DNA of 64,000 nt. Origin: Thiorhodococcus drewsii AZ1 (lineage in GTDB: Bacteria; Pseudomonadota; Gammaproteobacteria; Chromatiales; Chromatiaceae). A program made the translations under genes and the position numbers. The DNA lies in NCBI RefSeq assembly GCF_000224065.1, contig NZ_AFWT01000004.1, positions 1-64,000 on the forward strand. Direction: 5' to 3'. Below are positions 8,463 through 17,685 of this stretch, one piece after another; position 1 is the first letter of the stretch; every line of letters starts with the position of its first letter. Under the pieces are notes generated by a model. It searched no databases and was not told the DNA's origin. It was given only the letters and a program-made list of their open reading frames with translations.

Positions 8463-9698
8463 TCATGCCTTCGACAGGGGTGCCGCCAATTGAGCCTGAA
8501 CGCCCTGAGCCCAGGCGAACGCCTCTAGGAAGTAGGTGGAGAGCACCTCACCGCTCAAGCCCAGTGTGGGCAGTATCGGACCGGACGCATCCCAACCCTC
8601 GAAGCGCGCGGCGCTTGCCAGCACCTGGCCCAGCAATCCCTCATGCGACAGGATCGCAGCCTTAATGGCCTCATCCAGTGGCAGCGAGGCGAGCGCCTCG
8701 CCGAGCGGAACCTCTAAAATCTCGTCAAGGTTGGAGAAGAGCCCCACAGTGAACAGGGCGTCCTTCTCGCGCGGCAGGTTGCGCTCTCCGACGATCTGAC
8801 AAAAACGGGCATAGGCCAGGGATCGGGTGATGGAATAGGGGGTCTGGGTCGTCAGCGTTCCCAGGGCCACGAGGGCCGCCCATTGACGGATGGTCCGCAA
8901 TCCAACCAGGGAAATCGCCTGCATCAGGTTGTGAATGGTGCGTCCCTGCGAGATCGACGCGCCGCTGAGGAAACGCAGCAGTCGGTAGCTGAGCGCAACA
9001 TCCTGGGCGATGAGACGCTCCACCTCCTGCAGGCTGAGATCGTTGTCCTGCAACTCGGCTAGGAGCCGCATCACGCGAATCTTGTCGGCCGGCGGTCTTT
9101 TCCCCTCCATGACGCGCGGCCGGGCCAGGTAATAGCCCTGGAACAGATCGAACCCCATGTTGAGACACTGAACGAACTGGATGCGGTTCTCAACCTTCTC
9201 GGCCAGCAACTTGAGACCGCCGCGCCTGGCAACGGACTCGTACTTGACGCGCATCGCGTCCTCGTCGTCCCCCAGCACATCGAGCTTGACGATGTGACAG
9301 ATTCGAAGCAGCGGCTCCCAGCTCGACTGGAACATGAAATCGTCAAGCGCAATCGTGAATCCCTTGTCAACCAAGCGCTGGACGGACTCGATCAATTCGG
9401 GGGTCACCTGCACGCTTTCGAGAATCTCCAGCACCACACGGTCGGGCGGCAGGGTCTGAATGACATCGCTCGCCAACATCCCCGCCGTGAGGTTGATGTA
9501 GAGCTGCTTATCGCGCCCAAGCTGATCGACGCCAATGTCGGCGAAGGCATTGAGAATCACCTGAGAGGTCGCGCAATCTCCGTCCACGCCGCTGCCTTCG
9601 AAACCTCCGGTTCCGCTACTACGGAACAGAAGCTCGTAGGCGACCACTTGACGTTCGCGATCGAAGATAGGCTGAACACCGAGGAAGATATTGGTCAT
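8463..9698 (-). CDS. EAL-HDOD domain signalling protein, EAL probably degenerate
   Basis: The 411-residue product has an N-terminal EAL-like domain (about 1-200; FLGVQPIFDRERQVVAYELLFR, LYINLTAG, RVVLEILE, FTIALDDF, VKLDVLG) and a C-terminal HDOD domain (about 205-400; DVALSYRLLRFLSGA, QAISLVGLRTIRQW). The EAL motif reads ELL and the phosphodiesterase residue set looks incomplete, as is usual in this YuxH/CdgJ-like class, which generally regulates motility or adhesion rather than hydrolysing c-di-GMP. The gene stands alone, convergent with fliW. Confidence 0.9.
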   Translation of the reverse strand: MTNIFLGVQPIFDRERQVVAYELLFRSSGTGGFEGSGVDGDCATSQVILNAFADIGVDQLGRDKQLYINLTAGMLASDVIQTLPPDRVVLEILESVQVTPELIESVQRLVDKGFTIALDDFMFQSSWEPLLRICHIVKLDVLGDDEDAMRVKYESVARRGGLKLLAEKVENRIQFVQCLNMGFDLFQGYYLARPRVMEGKRPPADKIRVMRLLAELQDNDLSLQEVERLIAQDVALSYRLLRFLSGASISQGRTIHNLMQAISLVGLRTIRQWAALVALGTLTTQTPYSITRSLAYARFCQIVGERNLPREKDALFTVGLFSNLDEILEVPLGEALASLPLDEAIKAAILSHEGLLGQVLASAARFEGWDASGPILPTLGLSGEVLSTYFLEAFAWAQGVQAQLAAPLSKA

Positions 9699-9810
9699 GA
9701 TGGACGCCGATCAGATGGGAGCAAAAAACACGAAGCGGAGGTACGCGTCTCCAAACGATACGCCGAGTCGAGGAATGGAAACAAACATCCGAGCACACAG
9801 GCGGCGCGGA

Positions 9811-10069
9811 ATGCGGATATGGCTAAGACCGATTTGGCGATTGGCTGTGGTCGGCATGCTGCTCTCATTGGGGACATTGGCGATGGCGGTGGCAGAACCT
9901 CACTGCACGCAGGTCCAAAGCTAACCGGATTTCGAGCTACGGCAATACGCCCACTATCTGGTCGCCGATCGGCGTACCCCACGATGCCCGCTACACCCCG
10001 TCCTTCACGCCCTGGTTCTTGCGGCGCAACGCGGTGATGATCAAGGTCGCCGAGCCTGCACAGCACTGA
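9811..10069 (+). pseudogene. Remnant of a SOUL-family haem-binding protein
   Basis: A start region with a signal-peptide-like segment (MRIWLRPIWRLAVVGMLLSL, ending near AMAVAEP) runs into a TAA at 9922. The same frame continues past the stop as PDFELRQYAHYLVADRR, which matches the N-terminal DFELR-YAPYLVAE region of SOUL haem-binding proteins. About 25 codons later, in another frame, comes DARYTPSFTPWFLRRNAVMI, the characteristic SOUL C-terminal motif (ARY..P.TPWFLRRNEV), ending at the TGA at 10067. The middle of the domain, roughly 100 or more residues, is missing. A nonsense codon plus an internal deletion with frameshift make this a decayed gene. Confidence 0.75.
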
Positions 10070-10156
10070 TTCGGTCTCGAAACGGGGCGCACGGTTGCCA
10101 AATCGGCGTCGAACCTCTACCGTGCTGCGCCTTCCAACCCGTACCAGGATGATTCC

Positions 10157-10495
10157 ATGTCCGATTTTCCGCCCTGCCCGCTCTGCGCCAGCGAAAACAC
10201 CTATTCCGACGGCACGCTCTACGTCTGCCCGGACTGCGCCCACGAATGGTCCCCGGACGAAACGACCGATGCCGCCGAGACGGACGGCGCGGTGCGCGAC
10301 GCCAACGGCAACCTGCTGGCGGACGGCGATTCGGTGGTCCTGATCAAGGATCTGAAGGTCAAGGGCAGCTCGACCACGCTGAAGGTCGGGACCAAGATCA
10401 AGAAGATCCGGCTCGTCGGCGGCGATCACGAGGTGGATTGCAAGACCGACGCCGGCAGCTTCATGCTCAAGGCCTGCTATCTGCGCAAGAGCTGA
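10157..10495 (+). CDS. yjdM: PhnA/YjdM family zinc-ribbon protein
   Basis: The 112-residue product begins with a zinc ribbon ([21 protein letters not shown], two CxxC pairs) followed by the PhnA core [20 protein letters not shown] and [20 protein letters not shown], and ends with [11 protein letters not shown]. The family was named for alkylphosphonate utilisation, but PhnA itself has no firmly established role in C-P cleavage. The ATG follows an AGGA at suitable spacing. No phosphonate genes are adjacent. Confidence 0.93.
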   Translation: MSDFPPCPLCASENTYSDGTLYVCPDCAHEWSPDETTDAAETDGAVRDANGNLLADGDSVVLIKDLKVKGSSTTLKVGTKIKKIRLVGGDHEVDCKTDAGSFMLKACYLRKS

Positions 10496-10517
10496 GACCG
10501 GCGCGCCCCGCTTCCGA

Positions 10518-12779
10518 TCAGTGGTTGCCGATCAGGACATAGATGGTGCTGTCGCCCTCCCCGGACAGCCCGACTCCGAGATAGGCAGGCCCCAGCCAGG
10601 TATCGGATCCGAAGAAGAAACTTCCGCCATAGCGCGTTTCCCCGTCGTTGAGGGTGATGTCGGCATCGCGCCTCTGGCTCTGGCTCTGTAGGACCCCGTC
10701 GTCGACCCACCCGGCCTCCAGCGAGGCGCCGAGATAGAGTCCGCGTCCGAGCGGCGGGGGCAGAGAGGCGATCTGGCGATAGAAGGCCAGCCCGGCGAAG
10801 GCCATGTCGTTGCCGCGAAACTGGTCGTTGGCGTAGCCGGAGAGCTGCAGGAACCCTCCGAGCGGAAACTGATCCTGATAGAGCATCTCGGCACCGAAGC
10901 TGGTTCCCGCCTTCAGGGTTCCGGCCATGGTATTGGCACCGAAGCTGTGCGCCGCCGTTGCCTTGAGAAATGCCCGGGTATAGTCGACATCCGCCCCCAT
11001 CGCCTTGAGCGGACTCAGGGTTTCCAATGAGACCCGCAAACCGGAGCGCGGCGCGGCCACGCTATCCAACGTGTCATAGAGCAGCCTGGCACGCAGACCG
11101 GAATCGGTGCTCCGCCCTTCCGGTAGCTCGGTCGACCCGGTATCCAAATTCATTTCAGACTGGCCGTAATAGAGGCCGACCCGCGCCTCGATGTCGGCGA
11201 TGTTCGTGCCCAGGTCCGCCCCGAGGCGCAGCCGTGTCAGATCGTAGCGCGCAACGCGCTGATCGCCGATGAAAACGCTTTCCGGGCTCGTGCCGACATC
11301 GACGTAGGGCGCAACGAACAGCGCACGGTCGAGACTCAACGGCTGATAGAACTCGGAGTAGAGTCTGGGCGCATTGCCGACCGTCAGGGCATTACTCCAC
11401 TCGGCACCCAATCGATTGATCCAGGTTTGATCATAGGTGGCGCGTAAACCGAACCGGCTGTCGCCCAGATTGTCGTTCGAGAAGCCGAGCCCTAATCCGA
11501 TATATCCAGGCCCCCAAGCCTTCTCGACGGCATCCACGATCAGCAGGTCCGAGCCGTCACGCTGCGGTTGGAATCGGTAGCTGATACGCTCGAAGTCGCC
11601 TCGCCCGTAGAGCGACTGAATGTCATCGACCAATTGCTCGCGTTCGAGCGGCTGATGCTCTTGCGACTCGACCAGCTCATCGAACACCGCTGAATTGACG
11701 CGTGTCAGTCCCGCGATCCGAACGTCGCCGACCCGCCGAACCGGATCGCCAGGGCCGAAGCGCTCGGCCTTCCAGGCCGCGTACTCGGCCTTGCTCAGAC
11801 TGAATCGACGCAGCTCGCGACGGACCTTGGAAGCCGCAACCTCGCCGGTCGCGATGGCCTCTTTGGCACGATTGAAATCGCTCGACGAGATGTCGCCCAG
11901 ATCGGGCAGGATCAGAAGATCGCACCCCTTGCGCAGCTCGCCGAGCGAGACCTTGACGTTCTGCTCGGTCAGGATGGCGATCATCTGCCCCGTGACCCCG
12001 AAGATGGAGCCCAATTTGTCGCGGGGCAGATAGCCGGAACCGAGATTGACCGCGATGATGACATCGACCCCCATGGACCGGGCCACGTCCACGGGCAGAT
12101 TGCGCACCAGCCCGCCATCCACGTAGATGTGATCCTGCCATTCCATGGGCGCAAACACACCGGGCACCGCCATGCTCGCCCGCATGGCGACCGGCAAAGG
12201 ACCTTGGTCAAAGACCTTCATCTCACCGTTTTCGAGATTGGTGGCGACGGCCCGAAAGGGGATTGGCAGACGGTCGAAATCGAACGTGGTCTCCACGCCC
12301 TTGACCAGATCGTTGAAGAAAAGCTGCACCTTCTGCCCGGAGATGGCGCCCGTGGGCAGGCGTACCTGACCGTCATGGACACCGAGCGAGAAGTTCCACT
12401 TCGCAACGGCAGAGGACTCCTTGCGACGCTCGGGCCAATCCTTGCGCGGCGGATCGTCGTCGAAGAGATCGCTCCAGTCGACCTGGGTCACACGGCGGTC
12501 CAGCTCCTGCGCCGACAGACCGGCGGAATAGGCGCCTCCGACCAGGGACCCCATGCTGGTGCCGGCAATGGCATGAATCGGGATCCGCTCCTCCTCCAGC
12601 ACCTTGAGCACCCCGATATGGGCCGATCCCTTCGCCCCGCCACCGCTCAGAACCAGACCGATCCGCGGATGCTCGGGCAACTGGCAACTTGCCGCCAGTA
12701 CGCCTGCCGAGAACAGGGTCGCCAGGGAGGCCGCAAAACAGAGAAAAGTAGCGAAAAGGACACCGAGAGGCTGTTTCAT
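10518..12779 (-). CDS. PlpD-type patatin phospholipase with outer-membrane beta-barrel
   Basis: A signal peptide at the N-terminus (KQPLGVLFATFLCFAASLAT) is followed by a patatin domain with the oxyanion motif GGGAKG, the nucleophile elbow GTSMG and the catalytic Asp in YVDGGLVRN. A POTRA-like segment follows (VRIAGLTRVNSAVFDELVES), and then a 16-strand-type D15/BamA-like barrel to the end. This is the layout of type Vd autotransporters such as PlpD, which carry a phospholipase A domain across the outer membrane. The ATG at 12779 gives a better signal peptide start than the ATG at 12794. The gene is monocistronic. Confidence 0.9.
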   Translation of the reverse strand: MKQPLGVLFATFLCFAASLATLFSAGVLAASCQLPEHPRIGLVLSGGGAKGSAHIGVLKVLEEERIPIHAIAGTSMGSLVGGAYSAGLSAQELDRRVTQVDWSDLFDDDPPRKDWPERRKESSAVAKWNFSLGVHDGQVRLPTGAISGQKVQLFFNDLVKGVETTFDFDRLPIPFRAVATNLENGEMKVFDQGPLPVAMRASMAVPGVFAPMEWQDHIYVDGGLVRNLPVDVARSMGVDVIIAVNLGSGYLPRDKLGSIFGVTGQMIAILTEQNVKVSLGELRKGCDLLILPDLGDISSSDFNRAKEAIATGEVAASKVRRELRRFSLSKAEYAAWKAERFGPGDPVRRVGDVRIAGLTRVNSAVFDELVESQEHQPLEREQLVDDIQSLYGRGDFERISYRFQPQRDGSDLLIVDAVEKAWGPGYIGLGLGFSNDNLGDSRFGLRATYDQTWINRLGAEWSNALTVGNAPRLYSEFYQPLSLDRALFVAPYVDVGTSPESVFIGDQRVARYDLTRLRLGADLGTNIADIEARVGLYYGQSEMNLDTGSTELPEGRSTDSGLRARLLYDTLDSVAAPRSGLRVSLETLSPLKAMGADVDYTRAFLKATAAHSFGANTMAGTLKAGTSFGAEMLYQDQFPLGGFLQLSGYANDQFRGNDMAFAGLAFYRQIASLPPPLGRGLYLGASLEAGWVDDGVLQSQSQRRDADITLNDGETRYGGSFFFGSDTWLGPAYLGVGLSGEGDSTIYVLIGNH

Positions 12780-12885
12780 CTGCAATCCCGCCATGGACGC
12801 CGAAGGCCTATAGATGGGCGCGGAGTCTAACGGACGGATCGCAACGGGGAAAGCAGCCCCTCCCCGCGTCGCAAGATGGAAGGGG

Positions 12886-13248
12886 TCAGCCGAACAGACG
12901 ACTCGCCAGCGGACGGGTCAGCCGTCGAAGGATCAGATAGAGGGCGAGGCCCAGCAGGTCGGCGAGTAAATCCCAGCCGGATGCCTCGCGATAGGGCAGT
13001 GCCGCCTGAACCAGCTCGATCGCGAGGCCGAAGAGGACCAAGCCAGCCAGCCGCAGCCCGACCAAGGCCGGCGCGGGCCAGGCGAGCTCCGCCAGCCCGG
13101 CCAGCACCAGGAAAGCAAGCAGATGGTTGGCCTTGTCGTAGCTCAAGCCGGGCGACTCATCGAACTCGGCGAAGGCGAGAAAGGCGATGACCACCAGGGA
13201 CGCTACGAAGACCGTCTTGAAGGCCAACCGCAAAGAATCCATCAACAT
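12886..13248 (-). CDS. VanZ-like family membrane protein
   Basis: The 120-residue product has four predicted membrane segments. It carries the VanZ-family signature of DKANHLLAFLVLAGL in the second helix region, IELVQAALPYREASGWDLLADLLG in the third, and a basic C-terminus (RRLTRPLASRLFG). The family's biochemical role is not well defined, although the eponymous VanZ gives low-level teicoplanin resistance. Two ATG codons, at 13248 and 13242, are possible starts; neither has a strong ribosome site. Confidence 0.85.
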   Translation of the reverse strand: MLMDSLRLAFKTVFVASLVVIAFLAFAEFDESPGLSYDKANHLLAFLVLAGLAELAWPAPALVGLRLAGLVLFGLAIELVQAALPYREASGWDLLADLLGLALYLILRRLTRPLASRLFG

Positions 13249-13340
13249 GGCGTGGGACCGGAGCGGAATCGGAAAGCAGACATTCTAGCGGCGCGAAGCC
13301 GCCGGTAAGCAAGTACGTGGACCTCAGGAGTGAAGGCACT

Positions 13341-13372
13341 CCCGGGTTTCGTGCTGCTCCACCCCGGCTACG
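13341..13372 (-). repeat. Degenerate intergenic palindromic element, copy 1
   Basis: CCCGGGTTTCG followed by CTGCTCCACCCCGG belongs to the same family as the copies at 17593-17670 and 55518-55544, where CC(T/C)GGGT flanks a core rich in GAGCGCAGCG. It lies between the VanZ-like and FadL-like genes, both on the minus strand. Confidence 0.6.
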
Positions 13373-13418
13373 AGCCACGCCCGTAGCCGAGGGAACAGAA
13401 GGGAATGTCGATCGCCGA

Positions 13419-14711
13419 TCAGAAGGTCTTGACGATCTCCAGACCGATCAGGTGAGCATCCATTTCATAGTCGCCATTGAGCGCCGTGGTTCCATTCAGA
13501 TCCACGCCGGCATAGGGGGTACTGCTGCGGTACTTGCGTTGATCGGCGAGCACGTACATGTAGCCGGCCTCAAGCTGGAAACCGTTGCCGAGCGACTGGG
13601 CAACGCCGACGCTGAAGAGGTGGCGATCGTTGTCCGGCACGCGGGCGCTGAAGTGGCTGTCGCCCTGCCCGGTTTCGTCATAGGCATACCCGAAACGCAG
13701 CTGGGTCTTGTCGCTGAGCTGATAGGTCGCGCCGATGCGATAGGCGTTGGCGTCGTCCCAATCGTTCGCGTCGCTGAAGATCACCTGCCCCGCGTTCTTT
13801 GCCGTCGCCTTCAGGTCGTTGAACTCGCTCCAACCGGTGCGGGTGATGTCGAACTCCACGGCCAGACGCGAATTGAAGGCGTAGCGGGCGCCCACCTGCA
13901 AGCGCCAAGGCAGATCGACGTCCAATTCGGCCGACTGTCCGCGAGACAGGCGATTGAGCGCCACCAGGGTCGCGCTCTTGGGCTCGAAATCACCATCGAG
14001 CGACACGGTCGCCGCAGAACGATAGGAGGCACCCAGACTCCAGGGACCCTCGCGGTAGATAGCGCTCAGGTTGAAACCAACACCGGTACCGTCCCCGCTC
14101 AGCTTGCCAACGGTGGAACTCAGCTGGGCACTCTTCGCCCAATAGACGTCGAGTCCGGCGGAAACGGCGAATTGGTCGTTGACGCGATAGCTCGCGGTCG
14201 GAGAGAAATCCAGAATCTCCAGCTTGCTGGAGGTCGGATGGCCGAGCGGGACATCCGGATCGAGCTGCGGCGGTACGGGCAGTCTGCGCGTCCCGCTGAC
14301 GGCGGGAAAGGTTCCGTCCTCCCAGCGCGTTTCAAGCCCGAAAGGCGCGGTGACGCCGAAGCCGAGGCTCCAGCGGTCGTTGACCCGCAGCACCGCCTGG
14401 AGCTGCGCCGAGGACAGCCAATCGGCGCCCTGGCTGTCATGATTGCCGCTCGCCGTCTTGACGCTGAAGCTGGGGCCGATGAGGATGGTGCCGGCCGAGA
14501 TGCTGGAGCCGTCCTGAAAGGCCATGATGGCAGGGTTGTAGGCGATGGCACCCACTTCCTCGGTGTTGGCGACCACCGCGTTCGCGGTGCTCAAGCCGAC
14601 GACCGAGGCCTCTGGCAGCAAGAATCCAGCCGCATTGGCCGACTCTTGGGCGCCAAGCGCTCCCGCAGCGAGCACGCAGGCGATGGAATAGGTAATCCTG
14701 TTGTTGAGCAT
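13419..14711 (-). CDS. fadL: OmpP1/FadL-family outer membrane transporter
   Basis: The 430-residue product has a signal peptide (MLNNRITYSIACVLAAGALG, mature protein from about AAGFLLPEASVVGLSTANA). FadL-family features include the N-terminal plug signature with NTEEVGAIAYNPAIMAFQDG, repeated beta strands such as SYRVNDQFAVSAGLDVYW, and an aromatic C-terminus (VKTF) typical of barrels. FadL proteins pass hydrophobic compounds such as long-chain fatty acids through the outer membrane; the actual substrate cannot be read here. An AAGGAAA ribosome site precedes the ATG. Confidence 0.92.
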   Translation of the reverse strand: MLNNRITYSIACVLAAGALGAQESANAAGFLLPEASVVGLSTANAVVANTEEVGAIAYNPAIMAFQDGSSISAGTILIGPSFSVKTASGNHDSQGADWLSSAQLQAVLRVNDRWSLGFGVTAPFGLETRWEDGTFPAVSGTRRLPVPPQLDPDVPLGHPTSSKLEILDFSPTASYRVNDQFAVSAGLDVYWAKSAQLSSTVGKLSGDGTGVGFNLSAIYREGPWSLGASYRSAATVSLDGDFEPKSATLVALNRLSRGQSAELDVDLPWRLQVGARYAFNSRLAVEFDITRTGWSEFNDLKATAKNAGQVIFSDANDWDDANAYRIGATYQLSDKTQLRFGYAYDETGQGDSHFSARVPDNDRHLFSVGVAQSLGNGFQLEAGYMYVLADQRKYRSSTPYAGVDLNGTTALNGDYEMDAHLIGLEIVKTF

Positions 14712-15129
14712 GAGGCGTTTCCTTCGATAAGGATAATTGAGTTATGGGTCCGGTCTCACGGCCTCGGAAAACCACCCTCATCCTCAACGCCATGCGCTCA
14801 CCGCAGCATCATGACCGGTTGCTGCAGCGCAACATCAGACTGGGCTCTCGCGGACCTCCCTGGCGGCAGTGGTGAAGCCTTGGAAGATCGCCATCTCTCG
14901 CTCCTTGTGAGGGTTTTCGGCCGCGAAGCACTGTATGCGAAGCCTCCCGCCAATTCCATACTTTGTTGCGGTTTTTTGTCATGTATGTGAAAAGTGACAG
15001 GCATCCGGAATCCATCAGGCCCGTAACGCACACGCTCGGATCGCGTCCGCAGCCGAAACTATCTGGAATCGCCCTGGCTGTGATATAAGCGGATTCTATT
15101 TGGGTATCTGAATTTCGAGTGGTATTTGG
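14712..15129. other. Intergenic region between divergent fadL and LysR genes
   Basis: This 418-bp stretch separates the divergent FadL-like and LysR-type genes and must hold both promoters. I see no convincing small gene. The 60 bp before the LysR start are AT-richer and include GTGATATAAGCGG and TATTTGGGTATC, but no classical promoter pair is clear. LysR regulators often bind such divergent regions. Confidence 0.5.
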
Positions 15130-16038
15130 ATGGCCGATCGCAGACTTCAGGTATTTCACACGGTCGCGCGGCTGCTGAGCTTCACCAAGGCCGCCGAGAC
15201 ACTGCACATGACCCAGCCGGCCGTGACCTTCCAGGTCCGCCAGCTGGAAGATCATTTCAACACCCGCCTGTTCGATCGCACACACAACCGCATCAGCCTG
15301 ACTGAGGCCGGACGCGCCGTCTTCGCCTACGCCGAACGCATCTTCGAGCTCTATGCCGAGATGGAAAACGCGGTACGCGAGATCACCGGCGCGGTCAGCG
15401 GCGCCCTGACCATGGGGGCCAGCACCACCATCGCCGAATATATGCTGCCGCCACTGCTGGGCGACTTCAAGGAACGCTACCCGGACATCGTCATCCACCT
15501 CAAGGTCGCCAATACCGAGGGGATCGTCTCCATGGTGGAGAACAACACCATCGACCTTGGCCTGGTCGAGGCGCCGGTGAGCAACAAGAATCTGGTGGTC
15601 GAGGTCTGCAAGCAGGATCAGTTGTTCGCCATCGCGCCGCCCGGGCACCCGCTCGCCGACCAGGAGACGGTCGATCTGACTCAACTGCTTCGGTACCCCT
15701 TCATCTGCCGCGAGGAGGGCTCCGGCACGCGCGAGGTGATCGTCGATTACCTGCAGATCCAGCATGACTGTAGCGCGACGCTCAATATCGCGATGGAGCT
15801 CGGCAGTCCGGAGGCGATCAAGGGCGCGGTCGAGGCGGGAATGGGCGTCTCGGTGGTCTCAGGAACGACCATTCGGAAGGAAATCAAGCTGGGCACCCTG
15901 GTGGCGCTGCGACTCGACCCACCGCTCAACCGTCCCTTTTCATTCGTTCACCAGAAACAGAAGTTCCGACTGCGCGTGATGGAGGAACTGTTGGAATTCG
16001 CCCGCGACTATTGCCGCGACCAATGCGCGAACCGCTGA
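15130..16038 (+). CDS. LysR-type transcriptional regulator
   Basis: The 302-residue product has the N-terminal winged helix-turn-helix (LQVFHTVARLLSFTKAAETL, then HMTQPAVTFQVRQLEDHF) and a periplasmic-binding-like effector domain from about residue 90 (LTMGASTTIAEYMLPPLLGD). The effector domain resembles the CysB/CbbR/YeiE branch, but the inducer and targets cannot be read from sequence. It is divergent from the FadL gene and followed at 67 bp by a small unknown gene and an AI-2E family gene on the same strand. Confidence 0.93.
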   Translation: MADRRLQVFHTVARLLSFTKAAETLHMTQPAVTFQVRQLEDHFNTRLFDRTHNRISLTEAGRAVFAYAERIFELYAEMENAVREITGAVSGALTMGASTTIAEYMLPPLLGDFKERYPDIVIHLKVANTEGIVSMVENNTIDLGLVEAPVSNKNLVVEVCKQDQLFAIAPPGHPLADQETVDLTQLLRYPFICREEGSGTREVIVDYLQIQHDCSATLNIAMELGSPEAIKGAVEAGMGVSVVSGTTIRKEIKLGTLVALRLDPPLNRPFSFVHQKQKFRLRVMEELLEFARDYCRDQCANR

Positions 16039-16105
16039 TCGGCGCAGCGCGCCGTCCGACACCCACGCCAGAGCCCGAAACACAGCCAGCCTGGACCCCA
16101 GAAGC

Positions 16106-16480
16106 ATGTTGACCCAGCAACGCGGATCTGCCGACGAACGCCGCCTTTCCAAACTCTTCCGTGCACTCTCGCCCTCAGACCGGGACAGCCTGCTCGCCTT
16201 TGCGGAGTTCTTGGTCCAGCGAGACCGGACCGAGCCGACCGAAACGGTCCCGCGCGAGCCGAAACCCACGACTCGGCCCGACGACGAAACCGTGATCGGC
16301 GCCATCAAGCGACTCTCCCAGAGCTACGATATGCTAGAGCGCGAGCGGCTACTCAACGAAACATCGGCCCTCATGTCCGCGCATCTGCTGCAGGGTCGCG
16401 GCGCGACCGAGGTCATCGACGACCTGGAGGCGCTGTTCGCCCGTCACTACCAGGAATACCGCTCCAAATTCTCGGCCTGA
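16106..16480 (+). CDS. Conserved hypothetical protein, small and helical
   Basis: I do not recognise the family. The 124-residue product is charged and appears mostly helical, with no signal peptide or membrane segment: an N-terminal SKLFRALSPSDRDSLLAFAE block, a Pro-rich charged linker around residues 45-58 (RTEPTETVPREPKP), and a C-terminal helical block (GAIKRLSQSYDMLERERLLN and DDLEALFARHYQEYRSKFSA). It sits between the LysR gene and the PerM-like gene on the same strand, 35 bp before the latter, so it is probably co-transcribed with perM. Confidence 0.7.
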   Translation: MLTQQRGSADERRLSKLFRALSPSDRDSLLAFAEFLVQRDRTEPTETVPREPKPTTRPDDETVIGAIKRLSQSYDMLERERLLNETSALMSAHLLQGRGATEVIDDLEALFARHYQEYRSKFSA

Positions 16481-16515
16481 AGGCCTATACCGACACGCCT
16501 CAAGCATCAGCCGCC

Positions 16516-17592
16516 ATGAATATCGTCTCACACTGGTTGCAGCGCAATCTCGCTGACCCGCAGATCGTCTTCCTGGCGATGCTGCTCCTGTTCGTCTTTG
16601 CCGTCGTCCTGACCATGGGACACATGCTCGCCCCGGTCCTGGCGAGCATCGTCATCGCCTATCTGCTCGAAGGGCTGGTTGTCCAGCTCGAACGGCGCGG
16701 CCTACCCCGGCTGCCGAGCGTCCTGCTGGTCTACATCCTCTTTCTGCTGTTCGTGGCCCTGGTGCTGCTAGGGGTCATGCCGCTGGTATCGCGCCAGATC
16801 ACCGACCTGGTCCAGCAGCTTCCCAACATGATCTCGGACGGGACCCAGGTCCTGATGGATCTACCCGCGCGCTATCCCGAGCTGGTCACCCAGGCCCAGC
16901 TCGACGAGCTCATCGCCTCGCTACGCTCCGAGGTGGTCTCTTTCGGCCAGCAGGTACTGTCCTGGTCGCTGTCGAGCGTGGTGGGTGTCATCACCATCAT
17001 GATCTATCTGATCCTGATGCCCTTACTGGTCTTCTTCTTCATGAAGGACAAGGGGTTGATTCTCGACTGGTTCCGCAATCGGCTGCCTCGGCACCACGGG
17101 ATCGCGGGCGACGTCTGGAAGGACGTGGATCGTCAGATCTCCAACTATGTGCGCGGCAAGGCGTGGGAGATCCTGATCGTCTGGGGGGTGAGCTACGCGA
17201 CCTTCTCGGCCTTCGGACTCAAGTACGCCATGTTGCTATCCCTACTGGTCGGGCTCTCGGTCATCATCCCCTACATCGGCGCCGCCGTCGTGACCTTTCC
17301 GATCCTCATCGTCGCCTGGTTCCAATGGGGCTGGTCGAGCGAATTCGCCTGGCTGACCTTCGCCTACGGCATCATCCAGGCGCTGGACGGCAACGTGCTG
17401 GTGCCGGTGCTCTTCTCGGAGGTCGTCAACCTACACCCGGTCGCCATCATCGTCGCCATCCTGGTATTCGGCGGGCTCTGGGGATTCTGGGGCGTCTTCT
17501 TCGCCATTCCCTTGGCGACCCTGGTCCAATCCATCATCACCGCCTGGCCCAAACGCCTGGAGATTCCTGAGAACGCGACCAACGCCCCGTAG
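16516..17592 (+). CDS. perM: AI-2E/PerM family transporter
   Basis: The 358-residue inner-membrane protein has about eight hydrophobic segments. It carries AI-2E family features: PVLASIVIAYLLEGLVVQLE near the N-terminus, DVDRQISNYVRGKAWEILIV in the middle, and LVGLSVIIPYIGAAVVTFP and DGNVLVPVLFSEVVNLHP toward the C-terminus. Family members have been linked to autoinducer export, Na+/H+ exchange and permease roles, so the substrate is open. It ends 93 bp from a convergent gene across a repeat-rich gap. Confidence 0.92.
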   Translation: MNIVSHWLQRNLADPQIVFLAMLLLFVFAVVLTMGHMLAPVLASIVIAYLLEGLVVQLERRGLPRLPSVLLVYILFLLFVALVLLGVMPLVSRQITDLVQQLPNMISDGTQVLMDLPARYPELVTQAQLDELIASLRSEVVSFGQQVLSWSLSSVVGVITIMIYLILMPLLVFFFMKDKGLILDWFRNRLPRHHGIAGDVWKDVDRQISNYVRGKAWEILIVWGVSYATFSAFGLKYAMLLSLLVGLSVIIPYIGAAVVTFPILIVAWFQWGWSSEFAWLTFAYGIIQALDGNVLVPVLFSEVVNLHPVAIIVAILVFGGLWGFWGVFFAIPLATLVQSIITAWPKRLEIPENATNAP

Positions 17593-17670
17593 CCTGGGTG
17601 GAGCATAGCGAAACCTAGAATGACCGCAGCTCGTCGGCATTCCCCGGATTGCGCTCCCGCTCCATCCGGG
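17593..17670. repeat. Two intergenic palindromic elements in opposite orientation, copies 2 and 3
   Basis: CCTGGGTGGAGC...AGCGAAACC (17593-17618) and CCCCGGATTGCGCTC...CTCCATCCGGG (17642-17670) belong to the same family, in opposite orientation. They sit between the convergent perM and bilin-reductase-like genes, where a fold-back structure could act as a bidirectional terminator. Confidence 0.65.
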
Positions 17671-17685
17671 CGACGGGCGCCCGTT

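Noticed and set aside
13317-14990. A 557-codon plus-strand frame opposite fadL.
   Set aside because: It is the antisense shadow of the FadL-family barrel gene; the minus strand has a signal peptide and family motifs.
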